Source: Trichomonas vaginalis G3
Lineage: Eukaryota > Parabasalia > Trichomonadida > Trichomonadidae
Assembly: GCF_026262505.1 (NCBI RefSeq)
Contig: NC_067204.1
Coordinates: 62,001 to 126,000 of the forward strand
Reading direction: 5' to 3'
Length of the DNA: 64,000 nucleotides
Shown: piece by piece, positions 16,109-25,739 of the stretch
Layout of the letters: every line of letters starts with the position of its first letter
Position numbering within the stretch: position 1 is the first letter of the stretch
The notes under the pieces: model-generated
Database searches by the model: none
The model's input: only the letters and a program-made list of their open reading frames with translations
What the model was told of the DNA's origin: nothing
Program-made: the position numbers and the translations under genes

Positions 16109-17146
16109 GGGTGCACCCGTATGTACGTTTATTTGAGAGGAGGAGGATTACCCTCTCAATTTTGAGGGATTCGTTAGTTTATTTTCTCGATGAATATGCA
16201 ATAAAATTTGATTTTTACCTTATCAATATACTTCATATAATATACACATGTTCATGTAAAAACTTTTTTCCAAAATCCTCGGGAATTAAGGGATTTTTGA
16301 ATTTTAAGAATTTTTTTCGAATTTTTTCGAAAAAAAATATTTTCAGAACAGCCTTAACGGCTAAATTTAGGAACAATGTTAAGTATCAAAAAGAAAGGAG
16401 GTCTGATATAGACAACATATATCGTTGAAGGTTGAAAAAATCTCTAATATTTGAGCCCAAAATTTCAAATTTTAATTTTTTGAAAAAAGAGGCCACCCGT
16501 ATGTACGTTTATTTGAGAGGAGGAGGATTATATTTTTGAAAGGGTGAAACATTATGAATATGTTAATTATATAATAATATGTATTATTATAAAAAAGAAA
16601 AAATAAAGCACGTTAAAATTTTTCTTTCTTGATTTTTTACAAAATCTACTTAGAATTATGCAAAATATGACTAAATAATTATAAATTTCAAGTTAAATTT
16701 TAATTTTGATAAATAATTTAAATTTCAAAATATCAAGTTCAGTTCGACTATGTATGTAGTAATTCCTTAATAAAGTGCCAAAACCCTATTAAAATATATG
16801 AACATTTTCAACATTTTAATGTTTTTATTTAAAAATTTGATGGAATATGAGCTTCAAACAATTATTATGTAAATAAAAATAATTAAATATATGTATTTAT
16901 TCGTATTACAACCGTAGTAAGTCGATTCTTCCTTTCTTCTACTGAGTTTTGAATTTGATTTCGAATTGTAAAGAGATTCAAAGGGAAAATACTAGCGGAT
17001 AAAAACTACTCCATGAAAGGGTCATAATGGAGTCAAGTTGTATTTTTTGATATTTTTTGCTTTTCGAGCCTAAATAGGTAGCCAAGATAATGTCTAAAAA
17101 TAAGGTTCTAAATTCTGAAGTTTACATGATTCTCTCGTGTGCACCC
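16109..17146 (-). mobile_element. Non-autonomous TTAA-flanked TIR element, copy B (1038 bp), inverted
   Basis: Inverse of copy A along its whole length, with scattered substitutions and small indels. Flanked by TTAA at 16105-16108 and 17147-17150. The ends are GGGTGCACCCG and GTGTGCACCC. Copies A and B face each other across the peptidase gene. Confidence 0.85.
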
Positions 17147-17234
17147 TTAAAGATCCGAGTTTTTACAAGACTTCGTGTAAATATTCTAATTATATATTTG
17201 TTAAAATTTTTGTTAAATCAAATTGATGTGTAAT

Positions 17235-18474
17235 AAACAGAAATTCATCAAAAGTGACAGCTCTCAATTTTTTGACATTTGTAAATTCTAAATTGAATGA
17301 GAAAAATGAAATAATACTAAGCATAATACAATATTCTAGATTTAATTATAATTAGGAAAAGTTAGTTTTGAGAGTACTTTTCATAGGCATATAGAATGAA
17401 ATCTTCTGAAAAATAATATCACATAAACTCATATTATTTTCTAATATATAACTATTTTATATAAAAATCAAATTCAATGATCTTAAAAGCGAAGGATAAA
17501 CCTCAAATTTACGAATATAATGAGTGGGAATATAATGCTTATCTATCATAAAACCATATGAAATATCAATTTTTTACTTTACGCCTAATTTTTGACGACA
17601 ATTAGCAAAAAATGTTAAATGTTAACACTCAGTCCATTTGAATATGAAAAATAAAATTGACTTTGATTAAATGTTTTTATTTATCATGCAATTCTTCTTG
17701 CGACCAAAGATTTGAATAAAATTTCAAAAAATAAGATAGCTTAAAAAATAATATACGGTAGTGTTTACTAATAGATGAATAGTATATAAATTCTATTAAA
17801 ATGGATTTGATCCAAAAAATATATAAAAATTGATCATAAATAAAATCGTTTTAAATTACTTCTTCATTTAAATTATAACAATTATTTTTGGTTTTATATT
17901 TTTTTGAATCAAATCCATTTTAATAGAATTTATATACTATTCATCTATTAGTAAACACTACCGTATATTATTTTTTAAGCTATCTTATTTTTTGAAATTT
18001 TATTCAAATCTTTGGTCGCAAGAAGAATTGCATGATAAATAAAACATTTAATCAAAGTCAATTTTATTTTTCATATTCAAATGGACTGAGTGTTAACATT
18101 TAACATTTTTTGCTAATTGTCGTCAAAAATTAGGCGTAAAGCAAAAATTGATATTTCATATGGTTTTATGATAGATAAGCATTTATTCCCACTCATTATA
18201 TTCGTAAATTTTGAGGTTTATCCTTCGCTTTTAAGATCATTGAATTTGATTTTTATATAAAATAGTTATATATTAGAAAATAATATGAGTTTATGTGATA
18301 TTATTTTTCAGAAGATTTTGTGTTCTTCTTCAAAATTTTATTTTTTTTATTAAAAAGAATCTTTACAAAATATACATTTACTTTAATTAATATTTAAAAA
18401 CGTGCTCTATCAAAAGTTCCAAAAATTCAATATTTTAGCTTTTCTGAGGTGTCACTTTTGATGAATTTCTGTTT
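17235..18474. mobile_element. Foldback-type element, copy 1 (about 1.24 kb)
   Basis: The ends are AAACAGAAATTCATCAAAAG and its inverse. The arms are long inverted repeats: nearly all sequence between about 17380 and 17830 returns inverted between about 17900 and 18320, for example GATGAATAGTATATAAATTC. The outermost ~100 bp of the two arms differ. There is no coding capacity. A second copy in the opposite orientation lies at 28817-30079. I could not fix a target-site duplication. Confidence 0.82.
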
Positions 18475-19176
18475 ACAACAGATGATTTAACGAAGTATGA
18501 TCGCCGGTTTTTTCATCATTTGAGAACTCAAATCCGTTTTTATTTTGACATTTGGAGAACAATATCTCATACCATCAAACTCTTTATAAATTCTATTTTT
18601 GTAAACACTGTCATAAACAATATCAAACAAGTTCATTAAGGACTCACCTATGTATTTTAGATGGAAAAATAATTATTTCAAAAAAATATTTATATTTATA
18701 ATAAGTTAAATGTACTTATTATATTTGAGAAATCTCCAGAATTAAGATACATGCAAAAAAATCCCAAAATACCTTATTTTTTATTTTTTTATTAAATAAA
18801 CTCGAAGATCTGATTAATTTCTTGACACATTCAGGCATAAAGATCATTTTACAATGTTCTATTCATTTTGCTTTAAGATTAATAAAAAAAAAAGATATAA
18901 AAATCAGAAGATTTGAATTAAATCTTTAATATTATTTCTATAAAGTTTATAAACAATTCATTATCCAAGTAAAAAAAATGCAATGATAATAAGAAATGGG
19001 GTATTATTATTGTCGTCTGGCGGTTTTAGACGACAATGCGAATTTTCAAATAATAGGATTTTTAGCCAGATAAAGAGCTACTCCATATATCATGCGTGTT
19101 TGCATACTATATACATAGATGGAATTGATGTTCTTCCTTTATTTAGGTACCGAAACATGCTTGAAAAATCTATTTT
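18475..19176. other. AT-rich intergenic DNA
   Basis: No convincing gene. A short inverted repeat with GTCGTCT/AGACGAC is at about 19012-19036, related to the repeats that follow. An ORF of 65 codons at 18983 lies over it and looks fortuitous. Confidence 0.5.
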
Positions 19177-19281
19177 TTAGACGACAATGATAATTTTGTC
19201 ACTTTTCCAGACGACAATAATAATTTGTCACCTTTTTAGACGACAATAATAATTTTGTCACTTTTTCCAGACGACAATAAA
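19177..19281. repeat. Tandem repeat of AGACGACAATAATAATTTTGTCAC
   Basis: Four imperfect units of about 33 bp, each with AGACGACAAT and TTTGTCACTTTTTCC-like words. An inverted single unit lies near 19010. It could be the end of a degraded transposon; the TGTCACTTTTT word recurs in the MULE-like ends. Confidence 0.75.
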
Positions 19282-19812
19282 ACATCCTCATAAGAAATTG
19301 AATTTGTTATAGACCGAAAATAGATTTTTTCGGTTTTCTCTTCAAATAATTGAAAGAATGATACTATTATAGGTTTATTATATTATATAGCATATAATCA
19401 TGCTATAGCCGAAAATTATAAGTTTTGAGAAGATTGAATATAACACAAATAAATTTGAATGTAAGTTAAATTGCTTGTTGTTTTTAATAGCTATTTAATG
19501 AGAAATACAATATTGCAAAATTCAAATTGAATGATTGAAAGAACAGAAAAAGTCATTCTTTTCAATTTCGAATATGTTTCATTGTATTTATAATTATATG
19601 GCAAATAAGATATTTAAACTTGATTTTTGAAGGAAAATTCACAAAATTGAATAAATTCAAATAATTTGAGAAAGGGACAGACTAGCCCATTGTCACTTTT
19701 TAATTTAGCAAATGAACGCTTATGGAGTGGAGTTTTTGGGTAAATCTGATTTGCTTATAAATGAAATAAAATCAAAAGAAACCATATTGGCATTATATTA
19801 TGCAAAAATAAA

Positions 19813-20260
19813 TGATCTTACTTAGTACTTTTAAAGTTAATTTCAGAAAAAATTTGACACAATGGTATCCGGCACATACAAGTGGTGTACAACCAAAATA
19901 TAAGTTGGTTTAAACATATATTGCTATATCTCATGATCTTACTTAGTACTTTTAAAGTTAATTTCAGAAAAAATTTGACACAATGGTATTCCGGCACATA
20001 CAAGTGGTGTACAACCAAAATATAAGTTGGTTTAAACATATATTGCTATATCTCATGATCTTACTTAGTACTTTTAAAGTTAATTTCAGAAAAAATTTGA
20101 CACAATGGTATCCGGCACATACAAGTGGTGTACAACCAAAATATAAGTTGGTTTAAACATATATTGCTATATCTCATGATCTTACTTAGTACTTTTAAAG
20201 TTAATTTCAGAAAAAATTTGACACAATGGTATCCGGCACATACAAGTGGTGTACAACCAA
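19813..20260. repeat. Tandem repeat of about 121 bp, 3.7 copies
   Basis: Units contain GACACAATGGTATCCGGCAC and CAAGTGGTGTACAACCAAA. The copies are almost identical. The last unit is cut short and joined to the coding-like sequence that begins about 20261. Confidence 0.92.
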
Positions 20261-20532
20261 ATCTTCGACTCGATGAACTTGTCATCGAGTTATATTCCAG
20301 TGTTGTTCCTTCATTCCTGATTAAGTTGCAAATTAAAGGTCTGGATTCAGAGAGAAGTGTTAAAGTTATCAAAAAAGTCACAAGAGATTTCGAAGAAATG
20401 ACACAATTTAAAAAAGTTGAATGCATCAGTATGCTTGAAGCTGTTCAGAAAGGTCTGAAAAATGATACACTTGATCCCAACATTGTTTACTCAACATTAA
20501 AAATATTATTGCAAAGAAAACATTTGATTTAA
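20125..20532 (+). pseudogene. Gene fragment inside the MULE-like element, about 90 codons of unique sequence
   Basis: The frame is open over 135 codons, but the first 45 are translation of the tandem repeat. From about 20261 the sequence has normal coding character: LRLDELVIELYSSVVPSFLI, then LDSERSVKVIKKVTRDFEEM, and an end NIVYSTLKILLQRKHLI. It is helical and could be the C-terminal end of a larger host protein picked up by the element. I do not recognise the family. The stop TAA overlaps TAAT/AAAC. A captured host gene fragment (Pack-MULE style) is the best reading. Confidence 0.5.
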
Positions 20533-20996
20533 TAAACATTTAATTTATTATAATTAATTTTTTATTACAGTATAGTAAAAAATGCTATAAATAAATTATT
20601 ATATTTTATTAAAATGTGACTTTTAATAGTAAGTGAATAAAATAAATCAGGAATTGGGAAAGAAATAAGGTTAATTAAAAATAATGAAAATTACAAGTTT
20701 AAGGTTAATGAAAAAGTGACAATGGGCGAGTTTGTCCCCCACTCAAATAATTTCTATTCAAAAAGAAACTAGTTATTTGAGTTTAATACTAATTATCTAT
20801 TCAAACTACAAAGTTTGTAATTTAAAATATTTTGTGAGATCAGATTGAATTAATTCAAGGTTCATTTCCAGTCACTTTACTTATTATTTTTTCTTTTTTT
20901 CATTTTAATTATAAATTATTTCATAATACGTTTATTTACGTTACCATTTTCTTTATTCTTTTGAATTCCATACTAGACACTTATAGAATATTTTGA

Positions 20997-21693
20997 TTGT
21001 TAACGTACTTCATTAGAATGAATCCTTACAAAGGGTATGTCGATCGAATTTACCTAATTGGTATTTCCAATCAGATTGAAGAAGGTAAAATGACATGGGA
21101 AGAAGCTTGCACCCATGTTCCCATCGCCCCAACCCTTCAATCAAATGATTTCAAATATTTAGATGTTTCAAAATCTTTTTTACAAAATCAATTTAGCTTA
21201 CAGAATATCCCATTGCCTAAAGGCAAGAAAGGTCGTAGGGTCAATCCCTACGACCAAATCAAAGCTCTTGCTGTGATACATGACCACTGGGCCTTTCCCT
21301 GTGGTCAAACAAAACAATGGAAACGTTTGAAATTACAACAAATTGATGTATCTTATAGAGAAGTACGCAGATACTTCAAAGAAAATCATTTCACCAAGAC
21401 GCGATTAGAGCATGCCGGGCCAGAAACAGCAGTAAGATATTGGGCGCTTTCACCCAATCTTATCTGGCACGCAGATGTTCATATTTTAGGGTGTTCGTGG
21501 CCAGTATATTTATGGCATAATCGACGATTTTAGCCGCAAAGTCCTAGCGTGTATACAAATACCAGATATGCTGGCAGCGACGACAGCGAACGTTGCGGCT
21601 TCCGCCTTCATTGAATTTGGCGCCACTTATTGTTTCTGGACCGACAACGGTTCAGAAAATAGGGGCGCCTTTCAAGATCTACTTGATCTTTAA
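20997..21693 (+). pseudogene. rve-type integrase/transposase fossil
   Basis: The opening (MNPYKGYVDRIYLIGISNQI) is followed by a helix-turn-helix-like region and a basic part. At about codon 155 the integrase core begins (LIWHADVHIL, first catalytic Asp), and coding-like sequence with a WTDNGSEN-type second motif continues to about 21690. GC content is clearly higher than the flanks. It is broken and incomplete. It could be a cut-and-paste transposase with an rve core (Ginger-like) or a relic of a larger virus-like element; I cannot separate these. Confidence 0.65.
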
Positions 21694-22336
21694 TTAATAT
21701 ACATATCATGTGTACTGAGGCACTGCGCGCCTCCTTACCCCATTTATATGTGAATTTGACACTTTACAAAACCGTTAACGTATATTTTTACAACACAACA
21801 CAAACACCAACTTAACCTTAAATAATATTTATAAAGCCACCAACCACTTCACCTTCACTAAATAAACAAATATTAAAATTAATTTTTATAAACAAGAAAA
21901 TTCCCAACTTGAGTGGTGTAGAATTGAGTAGGGGTAATTTTAGCTAAAAGTGACACGCCTGTAAAAAGTGACACACCCATGAAGGGTGTGATTACCGATC
22001 GGTAATTTCGACAGTTTAGAATTTAAAAATTTTTATGGAACTGTTGCGAGTTTCATAAAGAATTAAGGAATATAAGCAAAGATTTGAATCAAAATCTTAG
22101 ACCTAAGCCGCTCGATTCGCTCGCGGCTTTCTTTATATTTTAAAATTGCATATTTCCATCAAAAGTTCATAAGGTAAAAAAATTTTCGTTTATATTATTG
22201 CAAAATAAAATCTTCATTATCAAAATAATATTAAATGATAATATAATATAATTATAAACAACTATTATTTAATAAAGTTTAATTGCCAAGGTTCATCTAA
22301 ATTTTTGATTTTTAATGTTTTATGAATTTTATTTTT
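21694..22336. other. Intergenic DNA with repeat ends
   Basis: No gene seen. At 21862-21905 is a string (AAACAAATATTAAAATTAAT and GAAAATTCCCAA) that also occurs after the direct repeat at 44060-44105. At 21945-21975 are two AAAGTGACAC words and a small hairpin CACCCATGAAGGGTG. At about 22106-22131 is a GC-rich palindrome AAGCCGC..GCGGCTT. Confidence 0.5.
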
Positions 22337-23276
22337 GTTGCATGCTAAGTTCGGTCAACAATAGAAATTGAGTGGAAATTAATCTCGAGGAAGTACGATT
22401 ATGTAAAGTAAAAAATTTTGTGGAATTTTTAATATTATATATTATTTATAATAAAATTTTTTGAGTCATTTTAAGAAGCACATATAATTTTTTGAATTTA
22501 AAAAAAAGTAGTGTCAAACGAATATATCACTTAATTTAATACTCAGATTTCTTAAAATTAATGAAAAAAAGGTTTTCTGAGAACTTTTGAGAATGTTTTC
22601 AAATTCCATTATTGAAATATATAGGTATTGTATGAAATTCAAACTCTATATTTATTAAAATTCTAAATTTTTAATAAAATAACTTTTCAGAGGAATATGA
22701 TTTTGAATGGTTGATTAATAAGTAAAAAATGTCTACGATTTTAAGGAGGGAATTGTTCCTTATGAGGTATACATCATAACTATATACCTCATAAGGAACA
22801 ATTCCCTCTTGATAGCTGGGAAACTTTCTCTGAATAACTTATCATTTGGAGAAAGTTCCCCAGCTATCTATTAGGAACTAAAGGCTATGAGGCACTAATA
22901 TATAATCAGTGCCTCATAGCCTTTAGTTTCCTATTAAAAACGAGAAAACTTGTTCGAAATGAGTAAAACAATTTCGAACAAGTTTTCTCATTTTAAGGAG
23001 GGAATTGTTCCTTATGAGGTTATACATCATAACTATATACCTCATAAGGAACAATTCCCTCTTGATATCCTGGATATTTTTGAATATATTTTTTTTAATA
23101 AAAGTTCTCAAAAGTATATCAAAAGTGATTTTTTAAAAATATCTCCAATTAATTAACTAATTAAAAGTATTATATTTTTAAAATTAAATAGTTTTTCAAT
23201 TTTTTGAAGAATTGAGATACTTCCCACGACAATAAAATTGAGAGGTTTACATTATGACTGATCTTAGCATGCAACA
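22337..23276. mobile_element. TIR-bounded element holding hairpin cassette 1
   Basis: The ends are inverted copies: TGTTGCATGCTAAGTTCGGT at the left, and its relative TGTTGCATGCTAAGATCAGT on the minus strand at the right, with weaker similarity for about 40 bp further inside. A related end is found at 43262. There is no ORF of note. Five strong hairpins fill 22747-23060. I could not define a target-site duplication, so the family is open. Confidence 0.6.
22747..23060. ncRNA. Candidate hairpin RNA cassette 1: five stem-loops in a row
   Basis: Stems: H1 22747-22771 with 22783-22807 (25 bp, perfect); H2 22813-22830 with 22849-22866 (18 bp, one mismatch); H3 22874-22896 with 22908-22931 (23 bp, one bulge); H4 22942-22960 with 22971-22989 (19 bp, perfect); H5 22999-23024 with 23036-23060, a direct copy of H1 with one extra base. 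Loops are 10-18 nt. H2, H3 and H4 are unrelated to each other in sequence. The strand of transcription is unknown. A precursor of small RNAs is one possibility, DNA-level cruciforms for transposition another. Confidence 0.55.
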
Positions 23277-23516
23277 ATTTATCATGTATATATCTAATGA
23301 AGATTATATATGTAGAAGATAAGTACCTTAATATGTACGTAAAAATTAATGAAATTTATTTTGAATGTAGAACGAGCAATTTTCAAATTTTTGTGCTTTT
23401 TTTGAATTTTCTCGATACCAGATAAGTTGTGTTGGCTAAATAATATATGGATACAATGTGTCTTATAGATGAATATATGCACAAAGTTTAAGAGGCCATT
23501 TTCTTTCAGAAACCGA
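23277..23516. other. AT-rich spacer
   Basis: No gene seen. It ends with the 10 bp target-site duplication CAGAAACCGA (23507-23516) of the next element. Confidence 0.5.
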
Positions 23517-24163
23517 GTGCGGGACAAATTTGCCAGGTGTCACTTTTCAATAACCTTAAATTACATTTTTCTAATTTTGAAAAAAACCTTAAATTATATT
23601 TGAAGAAATTATGTCTATGATATATGTTTTATGCTAGAATCTTGGAGTTTTCATGCACTACACAAAGAGCTCCAAGGTTCCAAGAGTGAATGCCAATAGC
23701 AATTATAGAGATGTACCTTTTCAAAATGATTTTACTGATTAAATTTAATCAATAGAAGACATTTTGAAAAGGTACCTCTACAATTAGATATACAAGAGAA
23801 TTCAAAGCTTCATTTCAGATAGATTTGAAACTTTGAAACTCTTGGTAGATTTTGAGTGAATGCTGACAATCATCTTTGAGAAGGTTTTCTTTAAGAAAAC
23901 CTTCTCAAAGAGGTTTCTCAGGAGCCCTGAGGCTCCCTTTCGTAATGATTGGGAGCCTTGGGGCTCCTGAGACGAAGAATGGCTTTCGCCGAATCTTTGA
24001 TCAGCAGAGGCCAAATGAAAAGGCCTCTGCTGATGGATTCTCAGGAGCCCTGAGGCTCCCTTTCGTAATGATTGGGAGCCTTGGGGCTCCTGCAGCAGAG
24101 TATCGCTCCGCTCCATTAAATTTTTTTAAAAAAGTGCCGTGTGGCAAATTTGTCCTGTTCCCT
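23517..24163. mobile_element. MULE-like non-autonomous element holding hairpin cassette 2 (647 bp)
   Basis: The left end is GTGCGGGACAAATTTGCCAG; the right end, inverted, is AGGGAACAGGACAAATTTGC. A perfect 10 bp duplication CAGAAACCGA flanks it at 23507-23516 and 24164-24173. The ends resemble those of the MULE-like element at 19668 (GGGACAAAYT.GCC followed by GTCACTTTT). It has no ORF; the interior is a run of hairpins, much richer in G and C than the surroundings. Confidence 0.82.
23641..24092. ncRNA. Candidate hairpin RNA cassette 2: about seven stem-loops
   Basis: Clear stems: 23641-23651 with 23664-23676 (imperfect); 23713-23728 with 23760-23775 (16 bp, more with bulge); 23874-23891 with 23893-23910 (18 bp, almost no loop); 23916-23937 with 23951-23972 (22 bp, two G-U wobbles only); 24001-24012 with 24022-24033 (12 bp); 24040-24060 with 24074-24092, a direct copy of the 22 bp hairpin. 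A weaker one lies at 23795-23850 and a small one at 23978-23999. As in cassette 1, one hairpin is repeated on the far side of unrelated ones. Confidence 0.55.
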
Positions 24164-24249
24164 CAGAAACCGATATTGTGGAATTTTTTTCAAATTTTGT
24201 GCTTTTTTTGATATTGAAATTTCATTTCATTTTTTTTGATGCATATCGA

Positions 24250-24990
24250 TGCACCATGCGAACTTAAAGAAAGGCTATCTTATATAGATGCTATGAAAGC
24301 TGTCATTGATAACAAATGCCATGCAGGTTGTCCATATCAATTAAAAAAAATCCAAATTTAGGGGGAACAAAATTAAAATTCAGGTACAGTGCAGATAAAT
24401 GTGAAGCATGTATCTCATTTCTAAAAGATGATGAAGAATATATCCAACAGAATATAATGGAACACATAATCACAATCAAATCAAAGATGAGACAAAGAAA
24501 TACACACATTATCACAATGCTATCCTCGGGTACTTATTAATTTTATAAAACGAGGGGGTGATCCGAAAATGGCTCAAATTGAATGCGACAAAAAACTTGA
24601 TCTGGATGATCCACTTAACAGGCCATCTTTTTTGAATGCATCTTCAGATCAAATGAAAACAATTCAGGAAAAAGGAAATAAAAAGATCAAAGGTATTCAA
24701 AAGTACGATGATAATCAATTCAAGTCAACTCAATTATTTAAGGGTATCAAAGAACAAGAGTCACCAAAAGATTTAATTTATTTCGATGTTGATAATTACA
24801 ACAAACCAAAGAAATTAATTTTATTATGCTTCTTTCAAATTTCTGGACATAATCAAAATTGTGAAAGAGCATTTTATTGATGCAACCCATTCATTACTTG
24901 AATTTAAAATGTTGTTTTACATGATATCAGCCAAATTTCCAAATACACATGCATTCCCAATTTTCAATGAAAAAACCAGAATTTCGAAAA
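24250..24990 (+). pseudogene. MULE transposase remnant, N-terminal and core part
   Basis: Three adjoining reading frames carry parts of a Trichomonas-type MULE transposase. The first starts at 24250 (MHIDAPCELKERLSYIDAMK) and has a Cys/His pattern (CHAGCPYQL, then KCEACISFL), fitting the zinc-binding FAR1/FLYWCH-like N-terminus. The second is 24316-24540. The third, 24569-24880, starts MAQIECDKKLDLDDPLNRPS. After it the core motif FIDATHSLLEFKMLFYMISA with the catalytic Asp runs to about 24985 in another frame. Frame changes occur near 24358, 24540 and 24870. It is a dead plain DNA transposon. A related piece is at 31735-32460. Confidence 0.7.
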
Positions 24991-24991
24991 A

Positions 24992-25198
24992 GTGACACCA
25001 ACTATTAAAGTTATTTTATTACTAGATTTATTTACAAATTATAAGATAATATCATTAACCGAATATATTTTTAATATAAATAAAAAACTTTTTTTATACA
25101 AAAAATTACAATCAATCGATAAATATTATAAAACATTTATTCCAAAAAGATTAAGTAATAGGTGGGATCCTGCATATAATATAATTTTATGTCAATAA
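24992..25198 (+). pseudogene. Short AT-rich ORF, doubtful
   Basis: 68 codons (MTPTIKVILLLDLFTNYKII) rich in Ile, Lys, Tyr and Asn, with an end RLSNRWDPAYNIILCQ that looks more protein-like. An AAAAGTGACACC word lies just before it. It may be a piece of a transposon protein joined to AT-rich DNA. I do not recognise it. Confidence 0.25.
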
Positions 25199-25239
25199 GT
25201 TTACAAATTTTAGATGGACCACAGTGAGAATGTGAGTGG

Positions 25240-25690
25240 TTAATTAAGGTGGTCTGATAAAGATATCGAAGCTTACTCAACACAGCATGAAGCAGTTTCT
25301 AATACACAATCTTACTAGTGGTTGTCGGTCGCCAGCGCTCTCATAGGGGTGCTGATTTCAAAAAACCACTACTTCAAATTATTCAAAAAATACTCAATGC
25401 AGCATGACGCAGCTACTACTGCTGTATCTTACTGGTAGTGTTTTGTCGTTGGCTCTTGCACAGTCTCTCAGCTTTTCAAAATTTTTTTTTCAACACTATT
25501 CTTGTTTCGCTCTCAGAAAGCTATCCTACAAAGACATCGAAGCTTACTCAACACAGCATGAAGCAGTTGCTAATACACAATCTTACTAGTGGTGTTTCGG
25601 TCCGCAGCGCCTTCATAGGGGTGCACCGAAATTCAATTGTTAATGATATCAATTCACAAATTGGAATCGAAGATCAGTATGAAATTTAAA
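25240..25690 (+). repeat. Degenerate repeats of a short coding-like unit
   Basis: Near-identical segments at 25258-25320 and 25530-25595 translate as KDIEAYSTQHEAVxNTQSY, and a more diverged one lies at 25390-25435. Each is followed by CTTACTAGTGGT or CTTACTGGTAGT and a GC-richer part (GCCAGCGCTCTCATAGGGGT, CCGCAGCGCCTTCATAGGGG). It looks like a duplicated gene or transposon fragment. No function can be given. Confidence 0.5.
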
Positions 25691-25739
25691 ATATAAATAA
25701 ATTAATAATTATATTATTTTTAATTTTTTAAATAAATAT

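Larger units (their letters stand above)
19668..20743. mobile_element. MULE-like non-autonomous element carrying a gene fragment (1076 bp)
   Basis: Terminal inverted repeats of about 35 bp: left GGGACAGACTAGCCCATTGT, right (inverted) GGGGACAAACTCGCCCATTG. A 10 bp direct repeat CAAATAATTT flanks it at 19658-19667 and 20744-20753, the target-site size typical of Mutator-like elements. Inside are 3.7 tandem 121 bp units and an ORF that continues into unique coding-like sequence. It has no transposase. Ends and duplication are easy to see, so confidence is high. Confidence 0.87.
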
